Shown here: positions 16,501 to 25,528 of the stretch, piece by piece | How the letters are laid out: the number at the start of each line of letters is the position of its first letter | How positions within the stretch are numbered: the first letter of the stretch is position 1 | DNA from: an uncultured Saprospiraceae bacterium | GTDB taxonomy: Bacteria; Bacteroidota; Bacteroidia; Chitinophagales; Saprospiraceae | Length of the DNA stretch: 64,000 nucleotides | Direction of reading: 5' to 3' | Assembly (NCBI GenBank): GCA_937959115.1 | Contig: CALGAW010000017.1 | Span: forward strand, 1 to 64,000 | The notes under the pieces: model-generated | The model's input: only the letters and a program-made list of their open reading frames with translations | The model's database searches: none | Told to the model about the DNA's origin: nothing | Made by a program: the position numbers and the translations under genes

Positions 16501-19089
16501 GGTGAATGTCCTAGAACAACCCAATACATTTGTAACGGTTAATGAAACATCAAACGAACCACTTGCTGTGAAGATTTTAGTTGGATGTTGAAGATTAGAA
16601 GTTGTTCCATCATCAAAATCCCAATCCCAAGTAACAATTCCTCCTGCAAACGATTGTGAAATGTCTGTAAAGTTGACAGAAAGCGGCCGACAACCTTCTA
16701 ATGTGTCTACGGTAAATCCTGGAAACACATCAGAAACAGTAATCGTATCACTTAACATCAATGTATCACGACATCCGAAATCATCTTCTATCATCACGCC
16801 TACTCCACCAAAAACGCCAGCAATTCCATATTCAAAACTAGGATTTGGGGATTGTGCGTTTGGAGATATTGTAGCACCTGGAGCAATCCAAGTATATGAG
16901 TTAGCGTCGATCGATAGATTGTTGACATTCACTGTATGGTTTGCGCAACCTACTAAGGGAGTCATACTAAAATTCGCTTCTGGGTCTTGAATTTCTACAT
17001 CATAAATGAAATCATGAGAACAGCCTGTTATGTTATTAAACACCGTTAAATTAACGCTGTACGTACCTCGATCAGGAAATGTGAAGGTTGGAAACTGTAA
17101 GTCAGAAGTATCGGCAATGGATAATTGAATCCCAAAATCCCAATGCCACGAATCAGCTCCAATTGATAAATCAGCAAAGGAAATCGTATAAGGATCTGAG
17201 CAATCTCGTACGATATCAAAATTTGCAATAGGGGGTAAGATTTCTATATAATCTACTTTACAATAACTCGTTCGACATCCGTTTTGCCAGACCGTTAGAC
17301 AAACGGTATAAAACCCAGTGTCTGAATACATATGCATTGGATTCTGATCTGTTGATGTTCCACCATCTCCAAACTCCCAAAACCAAGTATCCATATCTCC
17401 GAGTGTTAAATCAGAAAACTGGAAGGTGTTTATTGCGCAAGCTACCGTATCATCTGCCATAAAATCAACAACTAGTTGCTGGCCAACTTGAATAGAGAAC
17501 ACAGCAGTATCCACACAACCAATTGAGTTTTCAGCTACTGCAACAATTTGAAACTGTCCTGTATCTGGATAAGCAGTTGTTGTTGAAATGCCTGTTCCTG
17601 TCATCATATTTCCAAAATCCCAGTCAACAGAATTGATTGGATAGTTGATATTAGAGGTAGCCGTGTAGGTAACATTCAAAGGGCCACATCCTTGCGTTGA
17701 ATCGGCCGAAATCGATAGCTCAAACTCTTCAATCACTACCGTATCTGCGATAATCACTGCTGTACAACCTTGTTGAGTTGTAACAGTAAGCGAAACGGTG
17801 TAGCTACCTGGATTTAAAAATGTGTTAGAAGGTGCTTGAAGCATTGAAGAATTTCCATCTCCAAAATCCCAAGCATACGTGCTATTGGCAATAGAAGAAA
17901 CTCCATTAAATTGTACCGTGTATGGAAGTGTACAGGTAGGTGCACTATTAGATGTTGAGCTTGCTACGGGTAACGCAAACACTTCTATACAGTTTTGAGT
18001 GGTTTGGGTACCAGGACATCCATTAGAGCTTGCATTAAGTGTGACCGTAAAACAGCCAGCAGAAGTATACGTATGTGTTGGGTTTTGTTGCGTAGAGGTG
18101 TTGCCATCACCAAAATCCCAAAACCAGCCAGAGGAAGTTCCCTGAGAGGCATCGGTGAAGTCAACAGTTAAGGACTGGCATCCGTTGTTTGGTGTGTAGC
18201 TAAAATCAATCAGATTACCAATATCCACAATGCTATTATAAGTAGTGGTATCACTGCAGCCAGCTATGTTATGATGCACAATAAACGTAACATTGTATTG
18301 TCCAATAGCGGTATATGCATGGGTTGGATTGTAGATCATCGAACTAGCACCATCTCCAAAAAACCATTCATAAGAATAATCAGGACTACTGGGAACTACC
18401 GGAATAAACTCAACACTTATAGGTGGTTGGCAGCTTGTTGACAATATGTTTACTGAAAAATCAGATGTAGGTTTTTCATAAATGGTAATAAAATCTTGTT
18501 TTTCAATAAAATGAGTACATCCATTATCATCCTGCACAATCAAGGAAATATTGTATGTTCCTGGTGTAGTATAGGTACAAGAAGCATTTTGCGTCGTTGT
18601 ATTTTGACAAGATCCATTGTTCAAATCCCAAGTCCAAGAAGTAATCGTTCCAGAACCAGGGATGGAAATGTCTGAAAAGTCAATCGTTACAGGCGCACAA
18701 GCATTTGTTGTGGAAGCAGAAAAGTCAGCGGTTGGAGATTCAAACACTGTAATCATGTTCGTCTTGCACTCGGTATCAGTAGCTCCTGAAGGATCAGTGA
18801 CCGTAAGGCAAATACAGTAGGATCCAGAGGAAGTAAAGATTCTTCCAGGATCTTGATAATTTGAAATCGGTCCAGTGTTACAACCCGCATTCGGGTCACC
18901 TAAGGCCCAAGAATGCGTCAAATTATTCCCAGTAGATTGGCTTGTAAACTGAACAATCAATGGCGTACAGCCTTCTGAGATGTTAGACGTAAAGTCAGCC
19001 ACTACCTGTGCCTTAAGCATACAAGGGAACAAAACACAATAAAGTGTCATAAGGGACAAGCTTTCAAATAGTTTCATGATTCGATACAT
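13522..19089 (-). CDS. Giant PKD-repeat adhesin with T9SS type B C-terminal domain
   Basis: The protein has 1855 residues. Signal peptide ends near MLKAQ; a second ATG four codons in (19077) would serve equally well. About fifteen PKD-type domains follow, each with a 'C.P..V.F' opening and a 'W.FGDG.TS' core (for example WDFGDGNTSTQQNPTH). Then come about six Ig-like or SprB-related domains with 'ICxGESxQL' openings, and a C-terminal gliding-motility-associated sorting domain (type B) starting near LVLPNAFTPNDDGLND, with VFNRWGQMVF and GWDGTYNGKPLNPDVYVYYV. Type B cargo is exported by T9SS and held at the cell surface. With the SprF-like gene directly downstream, the pair resembles SprB/SprF, so adhesion or gliding is the likely role. 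The true binding target cannot be read from sequence. Confidence 0.92.
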   Translation of the reverse strand: MYRIMKLFESLSLMTLYCVLFPCMLKAQVVADFTSNISEGCTPLIVQFTSQSTGNNLTHSWALGDPNAGCNTGPISNYQDPGRIFTSSGSYCICLTVTDPSGATDTECKTNMITVFESPTADFSASTTNACAPVTIDFSDISIPGSGTITSWTWDLNNGSCQNTTTQNASCTYTTPGTYNISLIVQDDNGCTHFIEKQDFITIYEKPTSDFSVNILSTSCQPPISVEFIPVVPSSPDYSYEWFFGDGASSMIYNPTHAYTAIGQYNVTFIVHHNIAGCSDTTTYNSIVDIGNLIDFSYTPNNGCQSLTVDFTDASQGTSSGWFWDFGDGNTSTQQNPTHTYTSAGCFTVTLNASSNGCPGTQTTQNCIEVFALPVASSTSNSAPTCTLPYTVQFNGVSSIANSTYAWDFGDGNSSMLQAPSNTFLNPGSYTVSLTVTTQQGCTAVIIADTVVIEEFELSISADSTQGCGPLNVTYTATSNINYPINSVDWDFGNMMTGTGISTTTAYPDTGQFQIVAVAENSIGCVDTAVFSIQVGQQLVVDFMADDTVACAINTFQFSDLTLGDMDTWFWEFGDGGTSTDQNPMHMYSDTGFYTVCLTVWQNGCRTSYCKVDYIEILPPIANFDIVRDCSDPYTISFADLSIGADSWHWDFGIQLSIADTSDLQFPTFTFPDRGTYSVNLTVFNNITGCSHDFIYDVEIQDPEANFSMTPLVGCANHTVNVNNLSIDANSYTWIAPGATISPNAQSPNPSFEYGIAGVFGGVGVMIEDDFGCRDTLMLSDTITVSDVFPGFTVDTLEGCRPLSVNFTDISQSFAGGIVTWDWDFDDGTTSNLQHPTKIFTASGSFDVSLTVTNVLGCSRTFTLPNPIIVTYPEVSFNVASNLCTDQTVTFNNTTNSATPSTYLWDFGDGNTSTVEQPTHFYTNEGVYTICLTVTDYLGCDSTLCLPNYINVGNPVAEFTADSLYAPCPPLPVNFSDQSLNAVDWFWDFGDNSAVVNAQNPTHIYSEPGSYDVCLYIESVSGCWDTICKPGYIVIDGPIGSFTFTPDSGCAPLEVTLTAIAKDAAIYTWDNGCGDVQVHVSSDTIDTATFVYNQAGICTPILVLEDAQGCQRTIVASDPVVIDELDVSISTTPQSFCGSGSVLFESSIYSSLPNPTFEWHFPGGSPTTSTSPNQAVTYSTSGNYPVTLIVDNGVCLDTFIQPNYVTVFDVPTADYSISMASPCEPALASFTDNSTIASGSIVDWYWDFGTGDTSILQHPSYVFQQAGTYTVTLTISSNDSCTSTHSQNVVIDPIPNVDAGQDEFICLGESIQLQSVGNGTHSWSPSTGLSCTSCSNPVANPTTTTEYVVQIAGSNGCVAYDTMTLVVSPYPVPQLNLFGDTTACPGGLVQLTATSNQSNISFNWDTSRPGLSCYTNCFNPIAQPTQTTTYVVTVTNQGGCSRVDSITVTVLTNPMEVAGPDRTICEGESVQLSATTGLNHKWTPSIGLSCTYCPNPLVSPTETMHYYLEVETLDGCIITDSVLVNVFGQADLYVGQDQYICLGESTQLEATGFGIVTWTPGNTLDDPTTFMPFATPTNTTTYEISLQNDLCVLTDSVTVFVIEKAEIEADPATICVGDTAILEVDGDATSYTWTTAAGIPLGNNALLAVNPDTTTTYTVIGELGNCTSDTVFVTVTVNPLPTIELLPYQSVLLGETTQIETTVSGTSNPIYDWQPEDIFDCMNCPRPNASPDTTTFVQVSVTDENGCVGQGSTNLIVVTECSPDLLVLPNAFTPNDDGLNDILYVRSSAIDMVEEFCVFNRWGQMVFHTNSMKEGWDGTYNGKPLNPDVYVYYVKAPCDLNNGTVLLKGNITLIR

Positions 19090-19403
19090 TGTTCTTGATC
19101 GTTTATAGTTTCAAGTAATTTGTATCAATTCACAAAAAGTTATTGAGCTATTCTTTTAAATTTGTGACAGTATAGTTCTAATGCTAATTATTTAATAATA
19201 AATGATTAATAATTAATTATTTGACACGCTTTTTTAATTATTAGGTGCAAATTATTAATGTATAATTATTTGAGGCACTGAATAGTTGACTAGGCACTAG
19301 GAAAGGAGAATTAGAATCAAGATAGTTTCCAAATAAAAAACTCAAAAGTATAGCCATTACGGCGACTACCTTTGAGTCTAATTTACTGTTGATAAACTTC
19401 TTT
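19090..19403. other. AT-rich intergenic region upstream of the PKD adhesin
   Basis: A 314-base gap between two minus-strand genes. It contains the terminator of the upstream VWA gene (19335-19377) and a very AT-rich stretch (about 19170-19270) with repeated TTAATTATT-type words. No clear TAnnTTTG box was found for the adhesin gene. Confidence 0.5.
19335..19377 (-). terminator. Intrinsic terminator after the VWA gene
   Basis: Minus strand: an 11-bp outer stem (ACTCAAAGGTA with TACTTTTGAGT, one G-T pair) plus an inner GCC/GGC pairing, followed by six T. It lies about 25 bases after the stop codon at 19404. Confidence 0.75.
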
Positions 19404-21548
19404 CTAATGATTGTGCACTAGGACAATTCGACCAGTTTCCCATGTATTCTCATCAAAATGAACACGAATGATGTAAACGCCAGAAGGCAAATCGCTAATG
19501 TCAAATCGTTCAGTCATGGCATTAGGCGCCTTACGCATCAACAATTTCCCGTTCATATCTGCAATTAGTATCTCCTCCATCGGTTTTTCTGCTTTTACGG
19601 AAAACATTCCTTGGGTAGGATTCGGGTAGTATTCCCAAATCAAATTGCTTTGATTATTTTGTTCATTAATATCAATAATCGTTTGGCTATAATCCTCTTC
19701 ACACTCCTTGATTTCACTGAATTGAGTAATCAAACGAATCATCTGATAATTAAGTAATTCAACGTTGTACAGATCTGTTGAAGGCTCTAGGTGTGCACCA
19801 CCGACACCGCTATCGTCCGTTAAAAAAGTATAGGTGCCATTGGTTGCTAAGGCAAGAGAACGCATAAGGTATTCTGTCCCTTTCCGAATGCCTGAACATG
19901 TAATCGGAATAATCCGAATGCCCTGTGCTGCAGCTAATTTAGTAGCTGCTTGAATGCGTGCAATACTTTCTTTACTCCCATGTGGTGGTGCATCCAAAAT
20001 AAGGAACAATATTTTACTCGTACTGGTTTTGCTCCAACTAAGCTCGCTTAATGCAACCCTGAGTGCATCGTCTACCGCTTCTGGGAAGTCACCACCACCT
20101 CTTGCATATTGATTGGCAATGAATCCAACTGTGGTTGAAATATCATTTGAAAAATCACTCTTTCTCGTGACATATTCTTCGCCGTGGTCTCTGTAAAACA
20201 CGCTACCTGTGCGCATGGTACTTTTCGGGAGTGCCTCTTTCACTTGACCAATAACATCCTTCAATTCTGCTTTAAGATAACTGATTTCATCTGCCATTGA
20301 TCCAGTGGCATCTACCACAAAAGCAATATCAATTTCAGGATCAACATTATTGCATTCGACTGGTAATTCAATGGAATTGATTCCTGATTTAAACTCTTTG
20401 ATGTTTTTAAGTGGTGAGCTGCCTCCTTTATAGTGAACAACTAGCTTTTGTGCTACTGCTTCATCACCATACATTGATTGCCATAGCTCAGCCCTTCCAG
20501 TATTATCGGTATAGGTTGACCAAAGGAGGGATCCATCTTTTGCCAGTAAATCTACTTTTTTATTGATTGCTGGTGCGCCGTTTTCTGTTCTCACCTTTAC
20601 AGAGTATCTGTTTTTGGGTTCGATTTTCCACTTTTGGGCATACCCTGCTAACTCATCTGCAGACAGGTCGTTCCACATGTCCCATTTGCTGAAGTCGTTT
20701 ATTTCACCAGCGGTTAGTGTTTTCGCTTGAGCGTCGTCTATGGTCAGTTCTTCTGGTTGTGGATCTCTTGGTGGCGCTTTGTCAAACACTGGTTCTTTTA
20801 ATTCTGGTGCTTCCATTAATCTATCTTCTCCTAAACCCATGTCTCCTGAGACCGCCATTTCTTCTTCAGCATCCACACGTCCCATTTCTTTTTCAGCTTT
20901 TGCCATAGCTTCTTTTTCTGCTGCCTCTTCTCGTTTAATTTTGAATTCAACTTCCATTTCACTTCTTCTTTCCTTTTTTTCTGCTTTTGCAACAGCTCTA
21001 TCTCCTCTATTCTTTTTTCTGGATTCTTTTTCTGTAGACAATGTATAAATTTCATCCTTGAGCACCATTACTCCTGCGGTAGTAGATATCGTTGAAGATA
21101 CATCCCTTGTTGGCATTGTTGCTGCTGTAGGAGAAGATGGTTTAGGCGTTGGCATTGGGGCAGAAGAACCTTTAGATTTTGATTTTTTATTAAAAAGTCC
21201 AGGACTACTGCTTTTACTTGCTGAAGTCACAACAACAGACTCCAAACTTACACTTGGTTCCAACGTAATTTCAATTGGTTGATCAAAATTTTTCACTTCA
21301 ACTTCTTCTGTTGTGTAGCCAGTATAAGTCACCACAACTACAAGACTAGATTTTAATTTTTCTTCAGGAATTGCAAGCTTAAATTTTCCATCTAAATCAG
21401 TTGTTGTTCCAATCGTTGTCCCTTTCAAAACAACATTTGCAAAGGGTAATGGTCCTCTTTCATCAAGAACAACTCCGGTAATCTCTTTATCAAACAACAC
21501 TGTAAAAGAAAAAACAGCGATGGCAAATAGGGCAATAACACTTTTCAT
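19404..21548 (-). CDS. VWA-domain surface protein with CarboxypepD_reg-like and T9SS type A domains
   Basis: A 714-residue protein. A signal-like N-terminus is followed at once by a carboxypeptidase-regulatory-like beta-sandwich (about 22-110; ITGVVLDERGPLPFANVVLK, then DLDGKFKL), as used by TonB-dependent receptors and surface proteins. A low-complexity, highly charged Lys/Glu/Ala/Met segment (about 170-240) likely forms a coiled coil and includes one RGD. A von Willebrand A domain begins near IAFVVDATGSM (MIDAS type) with FYRDHGEEY and RGGGDFPEAV downstream. The C-terminus has a T9SS type A sorting domain (YYPNPTQGMFSV, then LPSGVYIIRVHFD). It is therefore an exported, probably metal-dependent protein-binding surface protein. 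A strong terminator follows, so it is likely a separate transcript from the downstream adhesin. Confidence 0.9.
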   Translation of the reverse strand: MKSVIALFAIAVFSFTVLFDKEITGVVLDERGPLPFANVVLKGTTIGTTTDLDGKFKLAIPEEKLKSSLVVVVTYTGYTTEEVEVKNFDQPIEITLEPSVSLESVVVTSASKSSSPGLFNKKSKSKGSSAPMPTPKPSSPTAATMPTRDVSSTISTTAGVMVLKDEIYTLSTEKESRKKNRGDRAVAKAEKKERRSEMEVEFKIKREEAAEKEAMAKAEKEMGRVDAEEEMAVSGDMGLGEDRLMEAPELKEPVFDKAPPRDPQPEELTIDDAQAKTLTAGEINDFSKWDMWNDLSADELAGYAQKWKIEPKNRYSVKVRTENGAPAINKKVDLLAKDGSLLWSTYTDNTGRAELWQSMYGDEAVAQKLVVHYKGGSSPLKNIKEFKSGINSIELPVECNNVDPEIDIAFVVDATGSMADEISYLKAELKDVIGQVKEALPKSTMRTGSVFYRDHGEEYVTRKSDFSNDISTTVGFIANQYARGGGDFPEAVDDALRVALSELSWSKTSTSKILFLILDAPPHGSKESIARIQAATKLAAAQGIRIIPITCSGIRKGTEYLMRSLALATNGTYTFLTDDSGVGGAHLEPSTDLYNVELLNYQMIRLITQFSEIKECEEDYSQTIIDINEQNNQSNLIWEYYPNPTQGMFSVKAEKPMEEILIADMNGKLLMRKAPNAMTERFDISDLPSGVYIIRVHFDENTWETGRIVLVHNH

Positions 21549-21774
21549 AAAGCAATTTTTTAATGAATATTACTGTTAAGATGTAAGTCAATTGAAAAAT
21601 GGTGTGTAAGGTGTTAATTATTTTATAAAAAAAGTCAATTTTCATTGAAATGATTGAACAAAAAAAAAGCTCAGCACCCTTCTTCAGTCAATTTTTGCCA
21701 TCGATATCCGAGATTCATTTTTCCTTCTTATTCGATATTCTGCTATCAATACTCTATATTCTCTTCCTTTTCTG

Positions 21775-21782
21775 TATTTTTG
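21775..21782 (+). promoter_or_regulatory. Candidate -7 box for the surE operon (TATTTTTG)
   Basis: TATTTTTG matches TAnnTTTG and lies 15 bases before the surE ATG, leaving a very short leader. No TTG-type -33 is seen at the expected distance. Confidence 0.4.
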
Positions 21783-21797
21783 CCCAAAATAGAACTT

Positions 21798-22565
21798 ATG
21801 AGTCGTCCAACAATATTAGTGACAAATGATGATGGTATTACTGCACCAGGAATTAGAGCCTTGGTTGAAGTTGCAAGTGAATTTGGTGAAGTAATCGTTG
21901 TAGCGCCTGATAGCCCACAGTCAGGAAAAGGACATGCCTTAACTTTGGAAAAGCCTTTACGATTAAAAAAAGTGGATATTTTTGATGGAATAACCGCCTA
22001 CAAATGTACGGGCACACCTGTAGATTGTGTAAAAATGGCCAAGGATATTGTTTTAAATGATCGATTAGCTGACTTATGTGTTTCAGGAATTAATCATGGT
22101 TCAAATGCCTCCTTGAATATTATTTACTCGGGTACGATGTCAGCGGCGATGGAAGCATCTTTTGAAGGAATAAAAAGTATTGGATTCTCTCTGACTGAAT
22201 TCAGTCACAAAGCTAATTTGGAACCTGCTAAAAAGTACATGAGACATATTATAAAGCAAATACTTGAGCATGGAATGCCGAATACAAACCTCATCAATGT
22301 TAACATACCCTACCCTGAAGATGGCAACATAAAAGGTGTAAAAGTTTGCCGACAGGCTAAAGCAAAATGGGTTGAAGAGTACTTAGAACGAGAAGATCCG
22401 ATGGGTGGAAAATACTACTGGTTGACAGGCAAATTTGTAAATCAAGATGAGGGAACTGATTCTGATGTTTGGGCACTAGAGAACAACTATGTCTCCGTGG
22501 TTCCAGCCTTGCATGATTTAACGGACTATAATGCTATATCCGGATTAAAAAATCTAGAATTATAA
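21798..22565 (+). CDS. surE: 5'/3'-nucleotidase SurE
   Basis: A 256-residue cytoplasmic, metal-dependent phosphatase acting on nucleoside monophosphates. The N-terminal motif ILVTNDDGI (residues 6-14) provides the metal-binding Asp pair; VVAPDSPQSGKGHALTL and SGINHGSNASLNIIYSGTM are the other SurE signatures. I chose the ATG at 21798; an in-frame start at 21654 would add 48 residues of non-conserved sequence spanning the promoter box. Gene order surE, small membrane protein, lpxB with gaps of 4 and 3 bp indicates one operon, which links this phosphatase to lipid A genes by transcription only. Confidence 0.95.
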   Translation: MSRPTILVTNDDGITAPGIRALVEVASEFGEVIVVAPDSPQSGKGHALTLEKPLRLKKVDIFDGITAYKCTGTPVDCVKMAKDIVLNDRLADLCVSGINHGSNASLNIIYSGTMSAAMEASFEGIKSIGFSLTEFSHKANLEPAKKYMRHIIKQILEHGMPNTNLINVNIPYPEDGNIKGVKVCRQAKAKWVEEYLEREDPMGGKYYWLTGKFVNQDEGTDSDVWALENNYVSVVPALHDLTDYNAISGLKNLEL

Positions 22566-22569
22566 GCGT

Positions 22570-22869
22570 ATGCGAAGGAAAAACGATTCTGTATTAATTG
22601 GACTCGCCCTAGGTGTTTGTATCCCAATAGTAGTCTATGCCTTGTTTTTGTATCTTGATGAATTCATTGAAGCACAAAAATTTATGATTGGGGGTGAGCC
22701 GTTTGAAGGATTCGATAATGTATACATGCCGTTTGCCATTGTAACCAACTTAATCCCTTTTCATTATTTCAATCGAAGAAACATGTTTAATGCCATGCGG
22801 GGAATCGTAATGCCTACCATCATCTTCGTAATTGCTTGGGCATTCATCAACAGAAACATCATCTTTTAA
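22570..22869 (+). CDS. Small integral membrane protein between surE and lpxB
   Basis: A 99-residue protein with three hydrophobic stretches (about 8-28, 50-65 and 77-95), so likely three membrane helices. A polar loop (EAQKFMIGGEPFEGFDN) separates the first two. It starts 4 bp after surE and ends 3 bp before lpxB, so it is almost certainly co-translated with them. I do not recognise a named family. Its tight position suggests an accessory role near the inner-membrane face where LpxB works, but this is inference from context. Confidence 0.75.
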   Translation: MRRKNDSVLIGLALGVCIPIVVYALFLYLDEFIEAQKFMIGGEPFEGFDNVYMPFAIVTNLIPFHYFNRRNMFNAMRGIVMPTIIFVIAWAFINRNIIF

Positions 22870-22872
22870 GCC

Positions 22873-23982
22873 ATGAGATACTACCTGATTGCAGGCGAAG
22901 CGTCGGGTGACCTTCATGGCGCTAATCTAATCAAAGCACTTGCGAATGCCGCCCCTGAAAGTCAATTCAGATGTTGGGGAGGAGATAAAATGCAAGAGGC
23001 AGGCGCCACAGTCGTAAAACACTATAAAGACCTAGCGTTTATGGGGTTTCTTGAGGTGGTCAAAAATCTTAAAACGATTCTAGGAAATTTCAAATTCTGC
23101 AAGCAAGACATTGCGTCTTATGATCCTGATGTCATTATCTTTATCGACTATCCAGGATTTAACTTAAGAATGCTTAAGCGGTTGATAAAGCACCGAGCTA
23201 AGAAATTCTATTACATTTCTCCGCAAATTTGGGCTTGGCATACCAGTCGTGTCCACATGATCAAAGCCTTTGTAGACCGCATGTTTGTGATCCTGCCATT
23301 CGAAAAAGCATTCTATGAAAAGTACGATGTTGATGTTGACTTTACAGGACACCCACTTCTTGATGAATTGGCCAACCGTCAAGTAGATCAAACCTTTATC
23401 AATCGATATGGCCTAGGAGATCGTAAGATAATTGCATTGCTTCCAGGTAGCCGAAAGCAAGAAATCAGACGAATGTTATCTGTGATGTTGATGACTGTTG
23501 ATGCATTTCCTGATTATCAATTTGTAGTGGCGGGTGCCCCCTCCATGCCTGATGAAGTGTATACTGAGATCATAGCTCAGGCGAACGTAAAACTCATCAA
23601 AAACGAGACCTATAGTCTATTAGAACATGCACATGTAGCACTTGTTACCTCAGGAACTGCAACGTTAGAAACTGCCTTATTCAACGTACCACAAGTCGTT
23701 TGTTATAGTGGGAACAAATTATCTTATCATATTGCAAGAAAATTGGTTAAAGTAGACTACATTTCATTGGTAAATTTGATTCGAAACAAAAAAGTGGTGA
23801 CAGAATTAATCCAAGAAGAGTTCAATCCTGAACGCCTGAAAATGGAATTGGCTACAATATTGGACCAGATTTCCTATAAAGCCGTTCAAAAAGAATACGA
23901 GATATTGCATAGAGAACTTGGCGGACCTGGTGGATCACAAAGAGCTGCTACGCTGATGATCAAATATTCAAACAACTCTTAA
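22873..23982 (+). CDS. lpxB: Lipid-A-disaccharide synthase
   Basis: A 369-residue peripheral inner-membrane glycosyltransferase (family 19) that joins UDP-2,3-diacylglucosamine and lipid X to form the lipid A disaccharide. Signatures: the N-terminal YLIAGEASGDLHGANLI; the FIDYPGFNLRM segment; YYISPQIWAWHTSRV; and the C-terminal ALVTSGTATLETALFNVPQVV nucleotide-sugar site. Length and order match the family. It is the last gene of the surE operon. Its presence shows that the organism makes lipid A and so has a Gram-negative outer membrane. Confidence 0.96.
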   Translation: MRYYLIAGEASGDLHGANLIKALANAAPESQFRCWGGDKMQEAGATVVKHYKDLAFMGFLEVVKNLKTILGNFKFCKQDIASYDPDVIIFIDYPGFNLRMLKRLIKHRAKKFYYISPQIWAWHTSRVHMIKAFVDRMFVILPFEKAFYEKYDVDVDFTGHPLLDELANRQVDQTFINRYGLGDRKIIALLPGSRKQEIRRMLSVMLMTVDAFPDYQFVVAGAPSMPDEVYTEIIAQANVKLIKNETYSLLEHAHVALVTSGTATLETALFNVPQVVCYSGNKLSYHIARKLVKVDYISLVNLIRNKKVVTELIQEEFNPERLKMELATILDQISYKAVQKEYEILHRELGGPGGSQRAATLMIKYSNNS

Positions 23983-24098
23983 TAAAATCCTAATTAAGTA
24001 TATATTTTAACATTATTATCATTAGAATCAATATCTTTACTTCTTGTTGCAACAAAAGGTGTAGCATTACAGTTTAATTGACAAGAAATTACAAGTAA

Positions 24099-25424
24099 AT
24101 GAGCGTTTTGGTAATGGTGGGGCAGTTGATCTTGAGTTTATCCATATTAGTGGTATTACATGAACTCGGACATTTTATCCCAGCAAAATTGTTTGGTGCA
24201 AAAGTTGAGAAATTCTACTTATTTTTTGATCCCTGGTTTGAATTATTCAAATTTAAAAAAGGAGATACTGAATATGGGATTGGCTGGCTACCACTAGGAG
24301 GTTATGTCAAGATTGCTGGGATGATTGATGAAAGTTTTGATAAAGAGCAGATGGATCAAGAACCTCAACCCTGGGAATTCAGATCTAAGCCTGCATGGCA
24401 ACGACTCATCATCATGGTTGGCGGTGTAACAGTCAACTTTATCCTTGGTTTTTTCCTTTGGGCAATGGTATTGTTTACTTGGGGAAAGGACGTTCTCCCT
24501 CCTGAAAATGCTAAATATGGAATTGAAGCCGACTCCATGGCACTCGCACTTGGTCTTAGAAACGGAGATATCATCACAGGTGTCAACAAGGAGCCAATAG
24601 ACAATTTTAATGCGCTCAGACGCGATATTATCATCAAACAAGCCAAGACCATTCAAGTGATCAGAAGTGGTGACGAGGTAGATGTCCCTGTTTCCAAGGA
24701 GCATCTGATTAAAATGGGTGGATATCGGGGTAGTTTCGTTATTCCTAGATTTCCATTTAAGGTGGATACCATTCTTCCAAATACACCAGCAGAAAAGGCG
24801 GGATTTAGTAAGGGCGATCAGATCATTGGGATCAATGATGAGTCAACACCTTACTTTTATGATATTGTAAAAGCGCTGCAAAAACTTAAGAACCAAGAAA
24901 CAACGATTGCAGTTTTGCGGAACTCTGACACCCTTAAACTAAATGCTACGATAAGCGAAGAGGGTAAAATCGGCGCTGGACCACCTCCACTCGATCAACA
25001 ACTCGATTTCAAGCATGTAGATTACGAATTCTGGGAATCCATTCCTGCTGGTTATCACCGAGGTGTCCAAGCTGTCGGAGATATGATTACTAGTTTCGGA
25101 TTGATGTTTAAAGGAACCGTGAAAGCGAAAGACAGTCTAGGCAGTTTCATCACCATCGGCAAACTATTCTCTGGCTACTGGGATTGGAAACGCTTCTGGA
25201 CGCTTACTGCCCTTCTTTCCCTGGTACTAGGATTCATGAACATCCTACCAATTCCGTTACTAGATGGTGGTCACGTTGTATTCCTACTCTACGAAATGAT
25301 TGCAGGACGCCCTCCAAACGAAAAATTCCAAGAAGTCGCTCATCTTATCGGACTAGTCATTATTGTTTCCCTCATGCTATTTGCTATTGGGTTAGATATT
25401 GGTAGGGAATTAGGATGGGTTTAA
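24099..25424 (+). CDS. rseP: Site-2 intramembrane zinc protease RseP
   Basis: The protein has 441 residues. The zinc-binding HELGH motif is at residues 21-25 inside the first membrane helix, and the second active-site motif (NILPIPLLDGGH) is in the third-helix region near residue 390. Two PDZ-type domains lie between: one around VNKEPIDNFNALRR and a clearer one around ILPNTPAEKAGFSKGDQIIG. This is the standard layout of RseP/RasP, which cuts membrane-anchored anti-sigma factors and leftover signal peptides. A TATCTTTA box at 24032-24039 resembles the -7 element. The gene is separated from lpxB by 116 bp. No anti-sigma factor gene is nearby. Confidence 0.94.
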   Translation: MSVLVMVGQLILSLSILVVLHELGHFIPAKLFGAKVEKFYLFFDPWFELFKFKKGDTEYGIGWLPLGGYVKIAGMIDESFDKEQMDQEPQPWEFRSKPAWQRLIIMVGGVTVNFILGFFLWAMVLFTWGKDVLPPENAKYGIEADSMALALGLRNGDIITGVNKEPIDNFNALRRDIIIKQAKTIQVIRSGDEVDVPVSKEHLIKMGGYRGSFVIPRFPFKVDTILPNTPAEKAGFSKGDQIIGINDESTPYFYDIVKALQKLKNQETTIAVLRNSDTLKLNATISEEGKIGAGPPPLDQQLDFKHVDYEFWESIPAGYHRGVQAVGDMITSFGLMFKGTVKAKDSLGSFITIGKLFSGYWDWKRFWTLTALLSLVLGFMNILPIPLLDGGHVVFLLYEMIAGRPPNEKFQEVAHLIGLVIIVSLMLFAIGLDIGRELGWV

Positions 25425-25528
25425 GGAATGATTAATTATTAGAAGAAGAAATTGTTAAATCAATTGATCGAAGCTAGGTCTATTATTGTATCAAGTAAGC
25501 ATTTTCAATGCGTCATTATTATGAAACA

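Noticed and set aside
16661-16990. 109-codon plus-strand frame within the PKD adhesin
   Set aside because: Shadow of the repetitive adhesin coding sequence; no signal, motif or promoter.
20740-21048. Ser-rich plus-strand frame opposite the VWA gene
   Set aside because: Ser/Ala bias is the mirror of the Lys/Glu-rich coiled-coil codons on the other strand.
21654-21797. Longer N-terminus for SurE
   Set aside because: The extra 48 residues are not SurE-like, precede the conserved ILVTNDDG start, and span a promoter box.
24294-24704. Long minus-strand open frame inside rseP
   Set aside because: Antisense shadow of a well-supported gene; composition and lack of motifs argue against coding.
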